Assembly (NCBI RefSeq): GCF_014763045.1
Contig: NZ_JACTAG010000001.1
Coordinates: forward strand, 1,054,001-1,118,000
DNA: 64,000 nt
Direction: 5' to 3'
Source: Sulfitobacter aestuariivivens
GTDB taxonomy: Bacteria > Pseudomonadota > Alphaproteobacteria > Rhodobacterales > Rhodobacteraceae
Shown here in pieces: positions 17,225-24,721 of this stretch (position 1 is the first letter of the stretch; every line of letters begins with the position of its first letter). The notes under the pieces were generated by a model, which had not been told where the DNA came from, did not search any database, and saw only the letters and a list, made by a program, of their open reading frames with translations. A program made the position numbers and the translations under genes.

Positions 17225-19042
17225 ATGGTGATAGATTTTTTCCAAATGGCACGGGGCGTTGCGGCCATTTCTTCACTGATTCTCTGTGGTGCGCTGGCCC
17301 AAGCGGAGCCTCAGCACGGGATATCTATGTATGGTGACCCTGCTCTGCCACCGGATTTTGTGTCGCTCCCTTATGTGAACCCCCAGGCGCCCAAGGGCGG
17401 TAACATCACCTTGGGCAACACCGGGACGTACGACAGTCTGAACCCATATGTGCGCAAAGGCAGCGTGCCGTGGCAGCTGCGGTTCTTCACACACGAGAGC
17501 CTGATGGGCCGCTCGTGGGACGAACCATTCACGTTATACGGGTTATTGGCCGAATCGATTGAGACCCCCGAAGACCGCAAATGGGTCGAATTCACGCTGC
17601 GCGAGGGTGCCCGATTCTCTGATGGGACGCCTGTCACGGTCGCGGATGTGATCTTTTCCTACGAACTTTTGGGCACCGAAGGGCACCCGCGTTACCTTGG
17701 CCTTTGGCAACAGATTGAGCGCATTGAGCAAACCGGGCCGCGGACCGTGCGGATCACCTTTAACACCGACAATCGCGAACTGGCGTTGCTGGCCGGCATG
17801 CGCCCGATCCTCAGCAAGGCGCAGTGGGAGGGCAAAGATTTCGCCAATGCGCCGCTGGGCGAGGTCCCGTTGGGCACCGGGCCCTATGTCGTTTCAGACT
17901 ATCAGGCCGGGCGACAGGTGACGCTGACGCGCAATCCTGACTATTGGGGGGCGGATGTGCCCTATGCCAGGGGGCAGTACAATTTCGACAGTATAACCAT
18001 CGACTTCTACGGCGATGCCAATGTGCTGTTCGAGGCCTTCAAGGCGGGTGAGATATCGGCTGTGCGGGAATTCAACGCGGAAACATGGGCCACGCAATAC
18101 GATTTCCCCGCTATCGATGCCGGTGACGTCGTCAAATCAACCTTCCCGCACCAAAAGCCCTCGGGCATGACTGGTTTCGTGATGAACACACGCAAAGCAC
18201 CGTTCGATGACTGGCGGGTACGCGATGCGCTGATCACCGCGTTCAATTTCGAGTACATCAACGAGACTCTGACAGGTGGCGCGCTGCCCCGGATCAGTTC
18301 GTATTTCTCGAACTCCGTGCTGGCGATGGAACCAGGGCCGGCGGAAGGCAAAGTGGCAGAGTTTTTGGCTCCTTTTACGGATATCCTGCCCCCCGGCGCG
18401 CGGGACGGATATGCGCTGCCGCAAAGCGACGGCACGGAACGCAACCGCAAGGGCATCCGCACAGCGATGGCGCGTTTGCAAGAGGCGGGGTTCAGCGCCG
18501 AAGGGGGAACGATGCGCGCTTCAGACGGCTCGCCCCTGGCCTTTACCATCCTGCTGGAAAAGGGCAGCCGCGAAAATCTTGCCATCGCCGAGTTGTATCA
18601 GCAGGGCCTCAAGCGCCTTGGCATCGAGGTCATCATCGAGACGGTGGACAATGCTCAATATCTTGCGCGCACGAATGCGTATGACTTTGAGATGACCTAT
18701 TTCCGTCGCGCCCTGTCGCTGAGCCCGGGCAATGAACAGCGGTATTACTGGGGATCAGAGGCAGCGGATGCAGAGGGCTCGCGCAATCTGATGGGCGTGA
18801 AATCCGCCGCCATCGATCAGTTGATCACCGATATGCTGACGGCCACAGAATCCGAGGATTTCACCGCCGCAGTCCGCGCGCTTGACCGGGTATTGACGGC
18901 GGGCCGCTATGTCATCCCGTTCTGGCAATTCAACGAAGGGCTGATCGCCCATGACGCGGCCATGAGGTATCCCGACTACATTCCTATTTACGGCGATGGG
19001 TCGGAATACATGCCGCATGTCTGGTGGTACGAGACCCAATGA
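17225..19042 (+). CDS. extracellular solute-binding protein, family 5 (YejA-like)
   Basis: A 605-residue periplasmic binding protein of the SBP_bac_5 family. A signal peptide ends near ...CGALAQA (residue ~27). The mature part starts with GISMYGDPALPPDFVSLPYV, as in YejA-type peptide binders, and later has WVEFTLREGARFSDGTPVTV and EVPLGTGPYVVSDYQAGRQV. No permease or ATPase genes (YejBEF) are adjacent, so it is an orphan here and must work with a transporter elsewhere. The chosen ATG has AGGA about ten bases upstream; an ATG seven codons later is an alternative. Confidence 0.9.
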   Translation: MVIDFFQMARGVAAISSLILCGALAQAEPQHGISMYGDPALPPDFVSLPYVNPQAPKGGNITLGNTGTYDSLNPYVRKGSVPWQLRFFTHESLMGRSWDEPFTLYGLLAESIETPEDRKWVEFTLREGARFSDGTPVTVADVIFSYELLGTEGHPRYLGLWQQIERIEQTGPRTVRITFNTDNRELALLAGMRPILSKAQWEGKDFANAPLGEVPLGTGPYVVSDYQAGRQVTLTRNPDYWGADVPYARGQYNFDSITIDFYGDANVLFEAFKAGEISAVREFNAETWATQYDFPAIDAGDVVKSTFPHQKPSGMTGFVMNTRKAPFDDWRVRDALITAFNFEYINETLTGGALPRISSYFSNSVLAMEPGPAEGKVAEFLAPFTDILPPGARDGYALPQSDGTERNRKGIRTAMARLQEAGFSAEGGTMRASDGSPLAFTILLEKGSRENLAIAELYQQGLKRLGIEVIIETVDNAQYLARTNAYDFEMTYFRRALSLSPGNEQRYYWGSEAADAEGSRNLMGVKSAAIDQLITDMLTATESEDFTAAVRALDRVLTAGRYVIPFWQFNEGLIAHDAAMRYPDYIPIYGDGSEYMPHVWWYETQ

Positions 19043-19081
19043 TGTCACAAAACCGTAACGAAGCCTGAGTACGCGCAGATC

Positions 19082-19558
19082 ATGAATATCCTTGTCCTGT
19101 GTACCGGCAACTCTGCCCGGTCGATCCTTCTTGAAGTCCTGCTGAATGAGCTGAGCGATGGCCGCGTGCGGGCCTATTCTGCGGGCAGTCAACCTGCCGG
19201 GCAGGTCAATCCGCACGCGCTGCGGCTGTTGGCCGAGAGGGGTCATGATACCCACGGTTTGCGCTCCAAGAGTTGGGATGTCTTTGGCGCGGCGGATGCG
19301 CCTGTAATGGATGTGGTGATCACCGTCTGCGGCTCTGCTGCGGCAGAGACCTGTCCGATCTGGCCCGGCGCACCTATGCAAGCGCATTGGGGGGTCGAGG
19401 ATCCGGCAGCGGTGCCGGACAATGCAGCACCCGAGGCCTTTGCCACGGCCTACGGCATCCTGCGCCGCCGGGCAGCGGCTTTGCTTGCCAAACCGGTTGA
19501 GACGTTGGACAAGGCGGCCTTGAAAGCCCACCTTGCAACCGCAGGAGCGACCCCATGA
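19082..19558 (+). CDS. arsC: arsenate reductase, low-molecular-weight phosphatase type
   Basis: A 158-residue thioredoxin-coupled arsenate reductase of the LMW-phosphatase fold. The P-loop CTGNSAR has nucleophile Cys7, and the shuttle cysteines are probably Cys83 and Cys91 (TVCGSAAAETCPIWPG). It reduces arsenate to arsenite in the cytoplasm. It overlaps the aquaporin gene by four bases (ATGA), which points to a shared arsenic role. No arsR, arsB or acr3 is visible in the window. Confidence 0.92.
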   Translation: MNILVLCTGNSARSILLEVLLNELSDGRVRAYSAGSQPAGQVNPHALRLLAERGHDTHGLRSKSWDVFGAADAPVMDVVITVCGSAAAETCPIWPGAPMQAHWGVEDPAAVPDNAAPEAFATAYGILRRRAAALLAKPVETLDKAALKAHLATAGATP

Positions 19559-20214
19559 TCCGCCGTCTTGCCGCCGAAGGGCTGGGCACCGCCCTGCTGC
19601 TGATATCCGTGATCGGGTCGGGCATCATGGGTCAGACGCTGGCCGATGGGAACATTGCCATCGCGCTGCTGGCCAACGCGATTGCCACGGGGTGCATGCT
19701 TTATGTGATCATCACCACGCTTGGGCCCATTTCGGGGGCGCATTTCAATCCGGCGGTCAGCCTGGCCTTTGCGCTGCGCGGTGAACTGCCTTGGGACGAG
19801 GTGCCGGGCTATATCATCGTGCAGATTGTCGGGGGCGTTCTGGGGGTCTGGGCCACGCATCTGATGTTCGCGCAGCCGGTGCTGCAGCTTTCCGAGACCA
19901 TGCACCGTACGGGCGGCGCGCAGTGGTTTTCCGAATTTTTCGCCACCTTCGGGTTGCTGATGGTGATCTTTGGGGGCCTGCGCGCCCGGCCCGAAGCCGT
20001 GCCGACATTGGTGGCGCTTTATATCACCGGGGCCTATTGGTTCACCGCCTCGACCAGTTTTGCCAACCCTGCTGTGACCGTTGCTCGGGGCTTTTCGGAC
20101 ACGTTTGCGGGCATCAATCCGGCGCATATCCCGGCCTTTATCATCGCGCAGCTGCTGGCAGTGGGCATTGGTCATTGGATCCTGCGGGAGCTTTTCGGCC
20201 GCGATCAGCCGTGA
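19555..20214 (+). CDS. MIP-family aquaglyceroporin, probable arsenite channel (AqpS-like)
   Basis: A 219-residue membrane channel with six hydrophobic helices and two NPA boxes: GAHFNPAVSLAF (NPA at 65-67) and SFANPAVTVARGF (NPA at 171-173, with the selectivity-filter Arg178). It is translationally coupled to arsC. In Sinorhizobium meliloti an aquaglyceroporin, AqpS, in an ars operon lets arsenite leave the cell after arsenate reduction. The same arrangement is inferred here from gene order. A general water or glycerol channel cannot be excluded. Confidence 0.87.
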   Translation: MIRRLAAEGLGTALLLISVIGSGIMGQTLADGNIAIALLANAIATGCMLYVIITTLGPISGAHFNPAVSLAFALRGELPWDEVPGYIIVQIVGGVLGVWATHLMFAQPVLQLSETMHRTGGAQWFSEFFATFGLLMVIFGGLRARPEAVPTLVALYITGAYWFTASTSFANPAVTVARGFSDTFAGINPAHIPAFIIAQLLAVGIGHWILRELFGRDQP

Positions 20215-20257
20215 TCTTGCGCGCGCCCTCGTGCTGAGGTAGCGCGGAGGCATGCCG

Positions 20258-21745
20258 ATGGACGCCGACCCTTTCAACCTTGCCGCCTATGTGTTGGCTG
20301 CAGGTGCGGCACATCCCGACAAACCTGCATTGAGTCTGGTCGGGGGCGACAAACCCGAACACTGGACTTTCGGCGATCTGATCCAGGCAGTGCGCGGCAC
20401 TGCGACGGGGCTTTTGCAGCGGGGTCTGACACCGGGGGATCTGGTGCTGATGCGGCTTGGCAATACGCCCGACTTTCCACTGGCCTATCTGGGGGCAATC
20501 GCCGCTGGGCTGGTGCCGGTGCCGACCGCCGCGGTGCTGACCGAAGCCGAAGTGGCGCGTATCATCGACACGCTGCGCCCGCGCTTCATTCTACGGGACC
20601 CGGATGTGGCCTGCCCGCCAGCAGCAAACGTGCTGTCGCTGGATGGGTTGCGCGCCATGCGCGATCTGCCGGCCGCCGCGTGGCATATGGGCGATCCCGA
20701 AAGGTTGGGGTATGTCATCTATACGTCTGGTACTTCGGGCAAGCCGACGGCGGTCATGCATGCCCATCGCGCGATCCGCGCGCGGCGGATGATGTTTGAC
20801 GGCTGGTATGGTCTGCGACCGGATGACCGGGTGATGCATGCAGGCGCGTTCAACTGGACCTATACGCTGGGCACGGGTCTGCTGGACCCCTGGACAGTGG
20901 GGGCCACAGCCCTGATCCCTGAACCGGGTACGGCACCTGCCAATCTGCCCGCGATAATGGCCGCAGAGCAGGCCACGATCTTTGCCGCAGCGCCGGGTGT
21001 TTACCGACAAATGCTCGCGGCGCCGGGCACAATCGAAGTCCCTACCCTGCGACATGGTCTGAGTGCGGGCGAAAAGATGTCAGCCGCCCTGCGGGATCGC
21101 TGGCAAGACGCGACTGACACCCCTGTCTTTGAAGCGTTTGGCATGTCCGAATGTTCAACCTTTATCTCTGGCAGTCCCGACGCCCCTGCAGACGGGGATG
21201 CCGTGGGTCGTGCCCAACCGGGCCGCCGCGTGGCGATCCTTGGGCCGGAGGGGCCAGTGGCAGACGGCACGCACGGTACGATCGCCATCCACCGCAGTGA
21301 TCCGGGCCTGATGCTGGGGTACTGGGGCGCACCTGATCAGACCGCCGATAGATTTCAGGGCGATTGGTTCCTGACCGGGGATCAGGGCGTCCGGGATGCG
21401 GCGGGCCAGATCACCTATCTGGGCCGCAACGACGACATGATGAACGCAGGCGGTTTTCGCGTCTCGCCATTGGAGGTTGAAGCGGCATTGGCCAGCATGC
21501 CAGGGATTGAGGCCATCGGTGTGACCGAGGTCGAGGTTAAGGCAGATGTGCGGGTGATCGCGGCTTTCTATGCGGCACCAGCCCCACTGGACGATGACGC
21601 GCTGCGCGGATATGCCCGAACCAAGCTTGCGCGGTACAAACAGCCGCGCCTTTACATTCACCTGCCCAAGCTGCCCACAGGCGCGAACGGCAAACTGCTG
21701 CGCCGCGCCCTGCGTGCCGCCTTTGAGGCTGAAAACCATGGCTGA
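20258..21745 (+). CDS. AMP-dependent acyl-CoA synthetase/ligase
   Basis: A 495-residue member of the ANL adenylating superfamily. It has the P-loop YTSGTSGKPTAVMHAH near residue 155, FEAFGMSECSTF (A5-like), FLTGDQGVRDAAGQITYLGR (A7), NAGGFRVSPLEVEAAL (A8) and the C-terminal Lys loop LPTGANGKLLRR (A10). It should activate a carboxylic acid as AMP ester and then CoA thioester. The substrate is unknown. The ATG at 20258 is preferred to one six bases upstream because GGAGG sits seven bases before it. It overlaps the following dsbA-like gene by eight bases. Confidence 0.88.
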   Translation: MDADPFNLAAYVLAAGAAHPDKPALSLVGGDKPEHWTFGDLIQAVRGTATGLLQRGLTPGDLVLMRLGNTPDFPLAYLGAIAAGLVPVPTAAVLTEAEVARIIDTLRPRFILRDPDVACPPAANVLSLDGLRAMRDLPAAAWHMGDPERLGYVIYTSGTSGKPTAVMHAHRAIRARRMMFDGWYGLRPDDRVMHAGAFNWTYTLGTGLLDPWTVGATALIPEPGTAPANLPAIMAAEQATIFAAAPGVYRQMLAAPGTIEVPTLRHGLSAGEKMSAALRDRWQDATDTPVFEAFGMSECSTFISGSPDAPADGDAVGRAQPGRRVAILGPEGPVADGTHGTIAIHRSDPGLMLGYWGAPDQTADRFQGDWFLTGDQGVRDAAGQITYLGRNDDMMNAGGFRVSPLEVEAALASMPGIEAIGVTEVEVKADVRVIAAFYAAPAPLDDDALRGYARTKLARYKQPRLYIHLPKLPTGANGKLLRRALRAAFEAENHG

Positions 21746-22385
21746 CCCGATCAAGCTTGATATCATGTCCGACCCGATCTGCCCCTGGTGCTTTATCGGC
21801 AAGGCGCATCTGGACCGGGCTCTTGGCGATCATCCGGACCATCCCTTTGTGATCGAATGGCATCCCTTTCAGCTGAACCCGGACATGCCCGCTGCCGGCA
21901 TGGACAGGCGTGCCTATCTTGAGGGCAAGTTCGGAGGCAAGGACGGGGCTGTGCGCGCCTATGCCCCTGTGGTGGAACATGCCCGAAAAGCAGGCGTCGA
22001 GATCAACTTTGAAGACATGAAGCGCACGCCCAATACGCTGGATGCCCATCGCCTGATCCATTGGGCGGGCATCGAGGGGCGCCAGACAGCCGCCGTATCA
22101 GCGCTGTTCAAGGCCTATTTCACCGATGCGCGCGACATCGGCGACCCGGAAGTGCTGGCGGATATTGCCGACAGTATCGAGATGGACGCCGCTGTGGTCA
22201 CACGTTTGCTGGCAACCGACGAAGACAGGCAAGCCATCCGCGACCGCGACGCCCACAGCCGCACGATGGGTATCAGTTCTGTCCCGACCTTTATCGTGGC
22301 CGGAAAACACGCTGTGCCGGGGGCCCAACCACCCGAGCTTTGGTCCTCTGTGATCGCTGATCTTGCCGGTGCAAACGCCGGATAG
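21738..22385 (+). CDS. DsbA-family (FrnE-like) thiol oxidoreductase
   Basis: A 215-residue cytoplasmic DsbA-like protein of the FrnE branch. The active-site Cys15-Pro-Trp-Cys18 sits in MSDPICPWCFIGKAHLDRAL. Later the family pattern NTLDAHRLIHWA and the cis-Pro segment GISSVPTFIVAGKHAVPGAQ are seen. No signal peptide is present. FrnE-like proteins act as thiol-disulfide isomerases or, in some pathways, as 2-hydroxychromene-2-carboxylate isomerase relatives. It overlaps the acyl-CoA ligase gene by eight bases, so it is co-translated with it. Confidence 0.9.
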   Translation: MADPIKLDIMSDPICPWCFIGKAHLDRALGDHPDHPFVIEWHPFQLNPDMPAAGMDRRAYLEGKFGGKDGAVRAYAPVVEHARKAGVEINFEDMKRTPNTLDAHRLIHWAGIEGRQTAAVSALFKAYFTDARDIGDPEVLADIADSIEMDAAVVTRLLATDEDRQAIRDRDAHSRTMGISSVPTFIVAGKHAVPGAQPPELWSSVIADLAGANAG

Positions 22386-22515
22386 CGGCCTTTTGGCAAC
22401 AGCTGCGCCCACCGGCGTGTCAGGGCTTTTGCCATGCTGCAGGTTATGACCTAGGGTCAGGATGTTACGGGACGTCAGATCCCGAATGAATAAAAATAAG
22501 CGCAGGCAGGTGCTC

Positions 22516-22689
22516 ATGACACGCGACGACACATCACCCGATGCGGTGACATCCAAACCGATTCCACGCATCGCCAAGATCATTCTAGACGGGCCGTTGG
22601 GCTGGACCATATCTATGCCCCGCACTTCATTGGCCGAAGCCGACATTGTTCGCGCTGTGTGGCGCAACGAACAGGGCACCGCAGAATGA
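22516..22689 (+). CDS. small hypothetical protein coupled to the TagD-like gene
   Basis: A short frame of about 57 residues (MTRDDTSPDAVTSKPIPRIAK...), with alternative ATGs at 22486 and 22462. The purine-rich AGGCAGG upstream favours 22516. Its stop overlaps the ATG of the TagD-like gene by four bases (ATGA), the main reason to call it a gene. The sequence SKPIPRIAKIILDGPLGWTI resembles nothing I can name. A small inverted repeat, CGGGA-7-TCCCG, lies at about 22468-22485 upstream. Confidence 0.5.
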   Translation: MTRDDTSPDAVTSKPIPRIAKIILDGPLGWTISMPRTSLAEADIVRAVWRNEQGTAE

Positions 22690-23108
22690 GCTTCATGTCC
22701 CCGATCCGCCACCGTGCCGTGCTGAGCTATGGCGCATTTGACACCTTCGGACTTCAAGACGTTGAATTTTTACGAAAACTGTCGCGGCTGGGCGATGATG
22801 TGATCATCGGATGCAATTCGGATGCGCTTTGCGATCTGCAGGGCCGGCCCGCAAGACGGTCATTTGAAACGCGCAAGGCGATGCTGGAAAGCTGCCGTTA
22901 CGTCAGTCGCGTGATCTGTGCTGAAAGCCATTCTCAACGGCGAACGGACATCGTAAATTACAATGTATGCGTGTTCGCGATGGCGGATGTCTGGCAGGGA
23001 GCATTTGATGATCTCCTTGATATTACACAAGTTATTTATTTGCCAAGGGCCGAAAATCGCGATGACAGGCCCCCGGTCTCACTAATCGAAAATACATGCG
23101 CAGGTTGA
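22686..23108 (+). CDS. TagD-like nucleotidyltransferase lacking catalytic motifs
   Basis: A 140-residue protein colinear with glycerol-3-phosphate cytidylyltransferases (TagD). VLSYGAFDTFG, LGDDVIIGCNSDAL, FETRKAMLESCRYVS, TDIVNYNVCVFAMADVWQG and QVIYLPRAE each match a TagD block. However, the CTP-binding HxGH after the YGxFD strand reads GLQD, and the second signature RTEGISTT after YLPR reads AENRDDRP. The reading frame is intact. Known chemistry makes cytidylyl transfer unlikely, so it may bind a nucleotide or a partner. It is translationally coupled to the small frame upstream. Confidence 0.75.
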   Translation: MSFMSPIRHRAVLSYGAFDTFGLQDVEFLRKLSRLGDDVIIGCNSDALCDLQGRPARRSFETRKAMLESCRYVSRVICAESHSQRRTDIVNYNVCVFAMADVWQGAFDDLLDITQVIYLPRAENRDDRPPVSLIENTCAG

Positions 23109-23170
23109 TCGTTTAACAATTGCAACATCCGCAACCATAGGTTACGACTGACGCCAGTCCGCGTCACATT

Positions 23171-24430
23171 ATGACGCGCGAAGTCGGAGTTTTCGTGTCT
23201 TCTAAATCTGCTGAATATTCCATGAGCCGTGCGGAATTTGTCGCACTGGTCGCAATGATGTTTGCAACGGTCGCCTTTTCAATGGACGCCATGCTGCCGG
23301 CACTTCCTGAAATTGCCGCCGAATTGTCACCGCTGGATCCAGAGCGCGCGCCGCTGGTGCTGACAACATTCTTTTTTGGACTGGGTTTGGGGACGTTCCT
23401 TGCCGGACCTCTGTCGGATACTTTTGGGCGCAAGCCGGTGATGATATTTGGTGCCGGGCTTTACATTGCAGCCTCTGTGGTGGCCTGGGCCAGCACATCG
23501 CTTGAGCTGATGCTGGTGGCCCGTGCGGTGCAGGGATTGGGCGCATCCGGCCCCCGTGTGGTGGCAATGGCTGTCACGCGCGATTTGTTCTCGGGGCGTG
23601 AAATGGCGCGGATCGTGTCGTTTATCATGATGGTATTTGCGCTGGTGCCCGGATTTGCCCCGGCCATGGGTGTCGGGATTATCTCGGTGATGGGATGGCG
23701 CGGGATCTATGTGGCTTTTGTCATTTTTTCGTTCTTCACGGTGATCTGGATGGTGCTGCGGTTGCCAGAAACCCTGCCTGAAGAAAACCGGCGCCCTCTG
23801 TCCATTACAGCTATCTTCAGTGCTGCGCGCTATATCTTCGGATTGCCGGTCGTGCGCCTGTCTATCGTGGTTCAGACGCTGTCGATGGCGGTGCTGATTT
23901 CGATGTTGATGCTGGTCCAGCAAATCTATTCTGAGACCTATGGGCGGGCAGATACCTTTGCCTATTGGTTTGGCGCAACGGCGCTGATCTCGGCCAGTGC
24001 GAGCTGGATCAATGCGGTACTCGTCGTGCGGCTTGGCATGCGCCGTCTGGTGACCTTTGCCCTTGGCGCGCAAATCCTATTGTCGTCAGTTTTGCTGGGG
24101 TTTGGTCTGACCACCTTGCCTGAGCCCTATGGGTTTGCGGTCTTTGTTTTGTGGCAGATCAGTCTCTTTTTGCAGGCGGGTTTGACCCTTGGCAACCTCA
24201 ATGCCATCGGAATGGAACCGCTGGGCCATGTGGCGGGCATTGCGGCCTCGATCATTGGCGGCGTGTCGACGATGTTTGCGGCGTTGATGGCCGCGCCCGT
24301 AGTGTTGCTGTTTGATGGCACTGTGATGCCGCTGGCGATGTTTGTGGTCACCCTGTCGCTGGCAGGTTTCGGATTGATGCTGATGCTGGCGCGGGTCGAG
24401 ACGCGGCAAAAGACCTTCAGGCGCAGATGA
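23171..24430 (+). CDS. Bcr/CflA-type MFS drug exporter
   Basis: A 419-residue major-facilitator transporter with about 12 hydrophobic helices. The DHA1 motif between helices 2 and 3 is GPLSDTFGRKPVMIFG, followed by LMLVARAVQGLGASGPRVVAM as in the Bcr/CflA group of drug efflux pumps. The substrate is unknown. No clear ribosome-binding site precedes 23171, and the ATG at 23222 (MSRAEFVALVAM) is an alternative start. Its last 14 bases overlap the 3' end of the convergent lipoprotein gene. Confidence 0.87.
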   Translation: MTREVGVFVSSKSAEYSMSRAEFVALVAMMFATVAFSMDAMLPALPEIAAELSPLDPERAPLVLTTFFFGLGLGTFLAGPLSDTFGRKPVMIFGAGLYIAASVVAWASTSLELMLVARAVQGLGASGPRVVAMAVTRDLFSGREMARIVSFIMMVFALVPGFAPAMGVGIISVMGWRGIYVAFVIFSFFTVIWMVLRLPETLPEENRRPLSITAIFSAARYIFGLPVVRLSIVVQTLSMAVLISMLMLVQQIYSETYGRADTFAYWFGATALISASASWINAVLVVRLGMRRLVTFALGAQILLSSVLLGFGLTTLPEPYGFAVFVLWQISLFLQAGLTLGNLNAIGMEPLGHVAGIAASIIGGVSTMFAALMAAPVVLLFDGTVMPLAMFVVTLSLAGFGLMLMLARVETRQKTFRRR

Positions 24431-24719
24431 TCGTCACATCCACATCGGTGTAGATGACACCGGAAATGCGGCGCGTTACCTCGCCCGTGCGGCCAATTTC
24501 GCGGTAGCCAGTGGGGCAGATTTCTAACGCACGCGCCGCGATGGCGCCGGAAGAAACCGGGGTGATCCCCAGCGCGTTGCTGCGGGTCAGCCTGAACTGA
24601 TAGACCGGTTTTCCCGTCTCTGTCTGGCCGATCTCGCGCGGGGCGCGGTCACTTGTCTGGGGCAGGTCACCGCAGGCGACAAGCCCTGCGCACAGTGGGA
24701 TCATAAGATACTTCAACAT
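24417..24719 (-). CDS. small lipoprotein downstream of mfd
   Basis: A 100-residue protein with a lipoprotein signal (MLKYLMIPLCAGLVACGDL, lipobox LVAC, Cys16) and a C-terminal half with two further cysteines (LEICPTGYREIG and VTIICA) that may pair. Function unknown. It starts two bases after the mfd stop, so it is part of the mfd transcript, and its 3' end overlaps the convergent MFS gene by 14 bases. Confidence 0.78.
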   Translation of the reverse strand: MLKYLMIPLCAGLVACGDLPQTSDRAPREIGQTETGKPVYQFRLTRSNALGITPVSSGAIAARALEICPTGYREIGRTGEVTRRISGVIYTDVDVTIICA

Positions 24720-24721
24720 AG

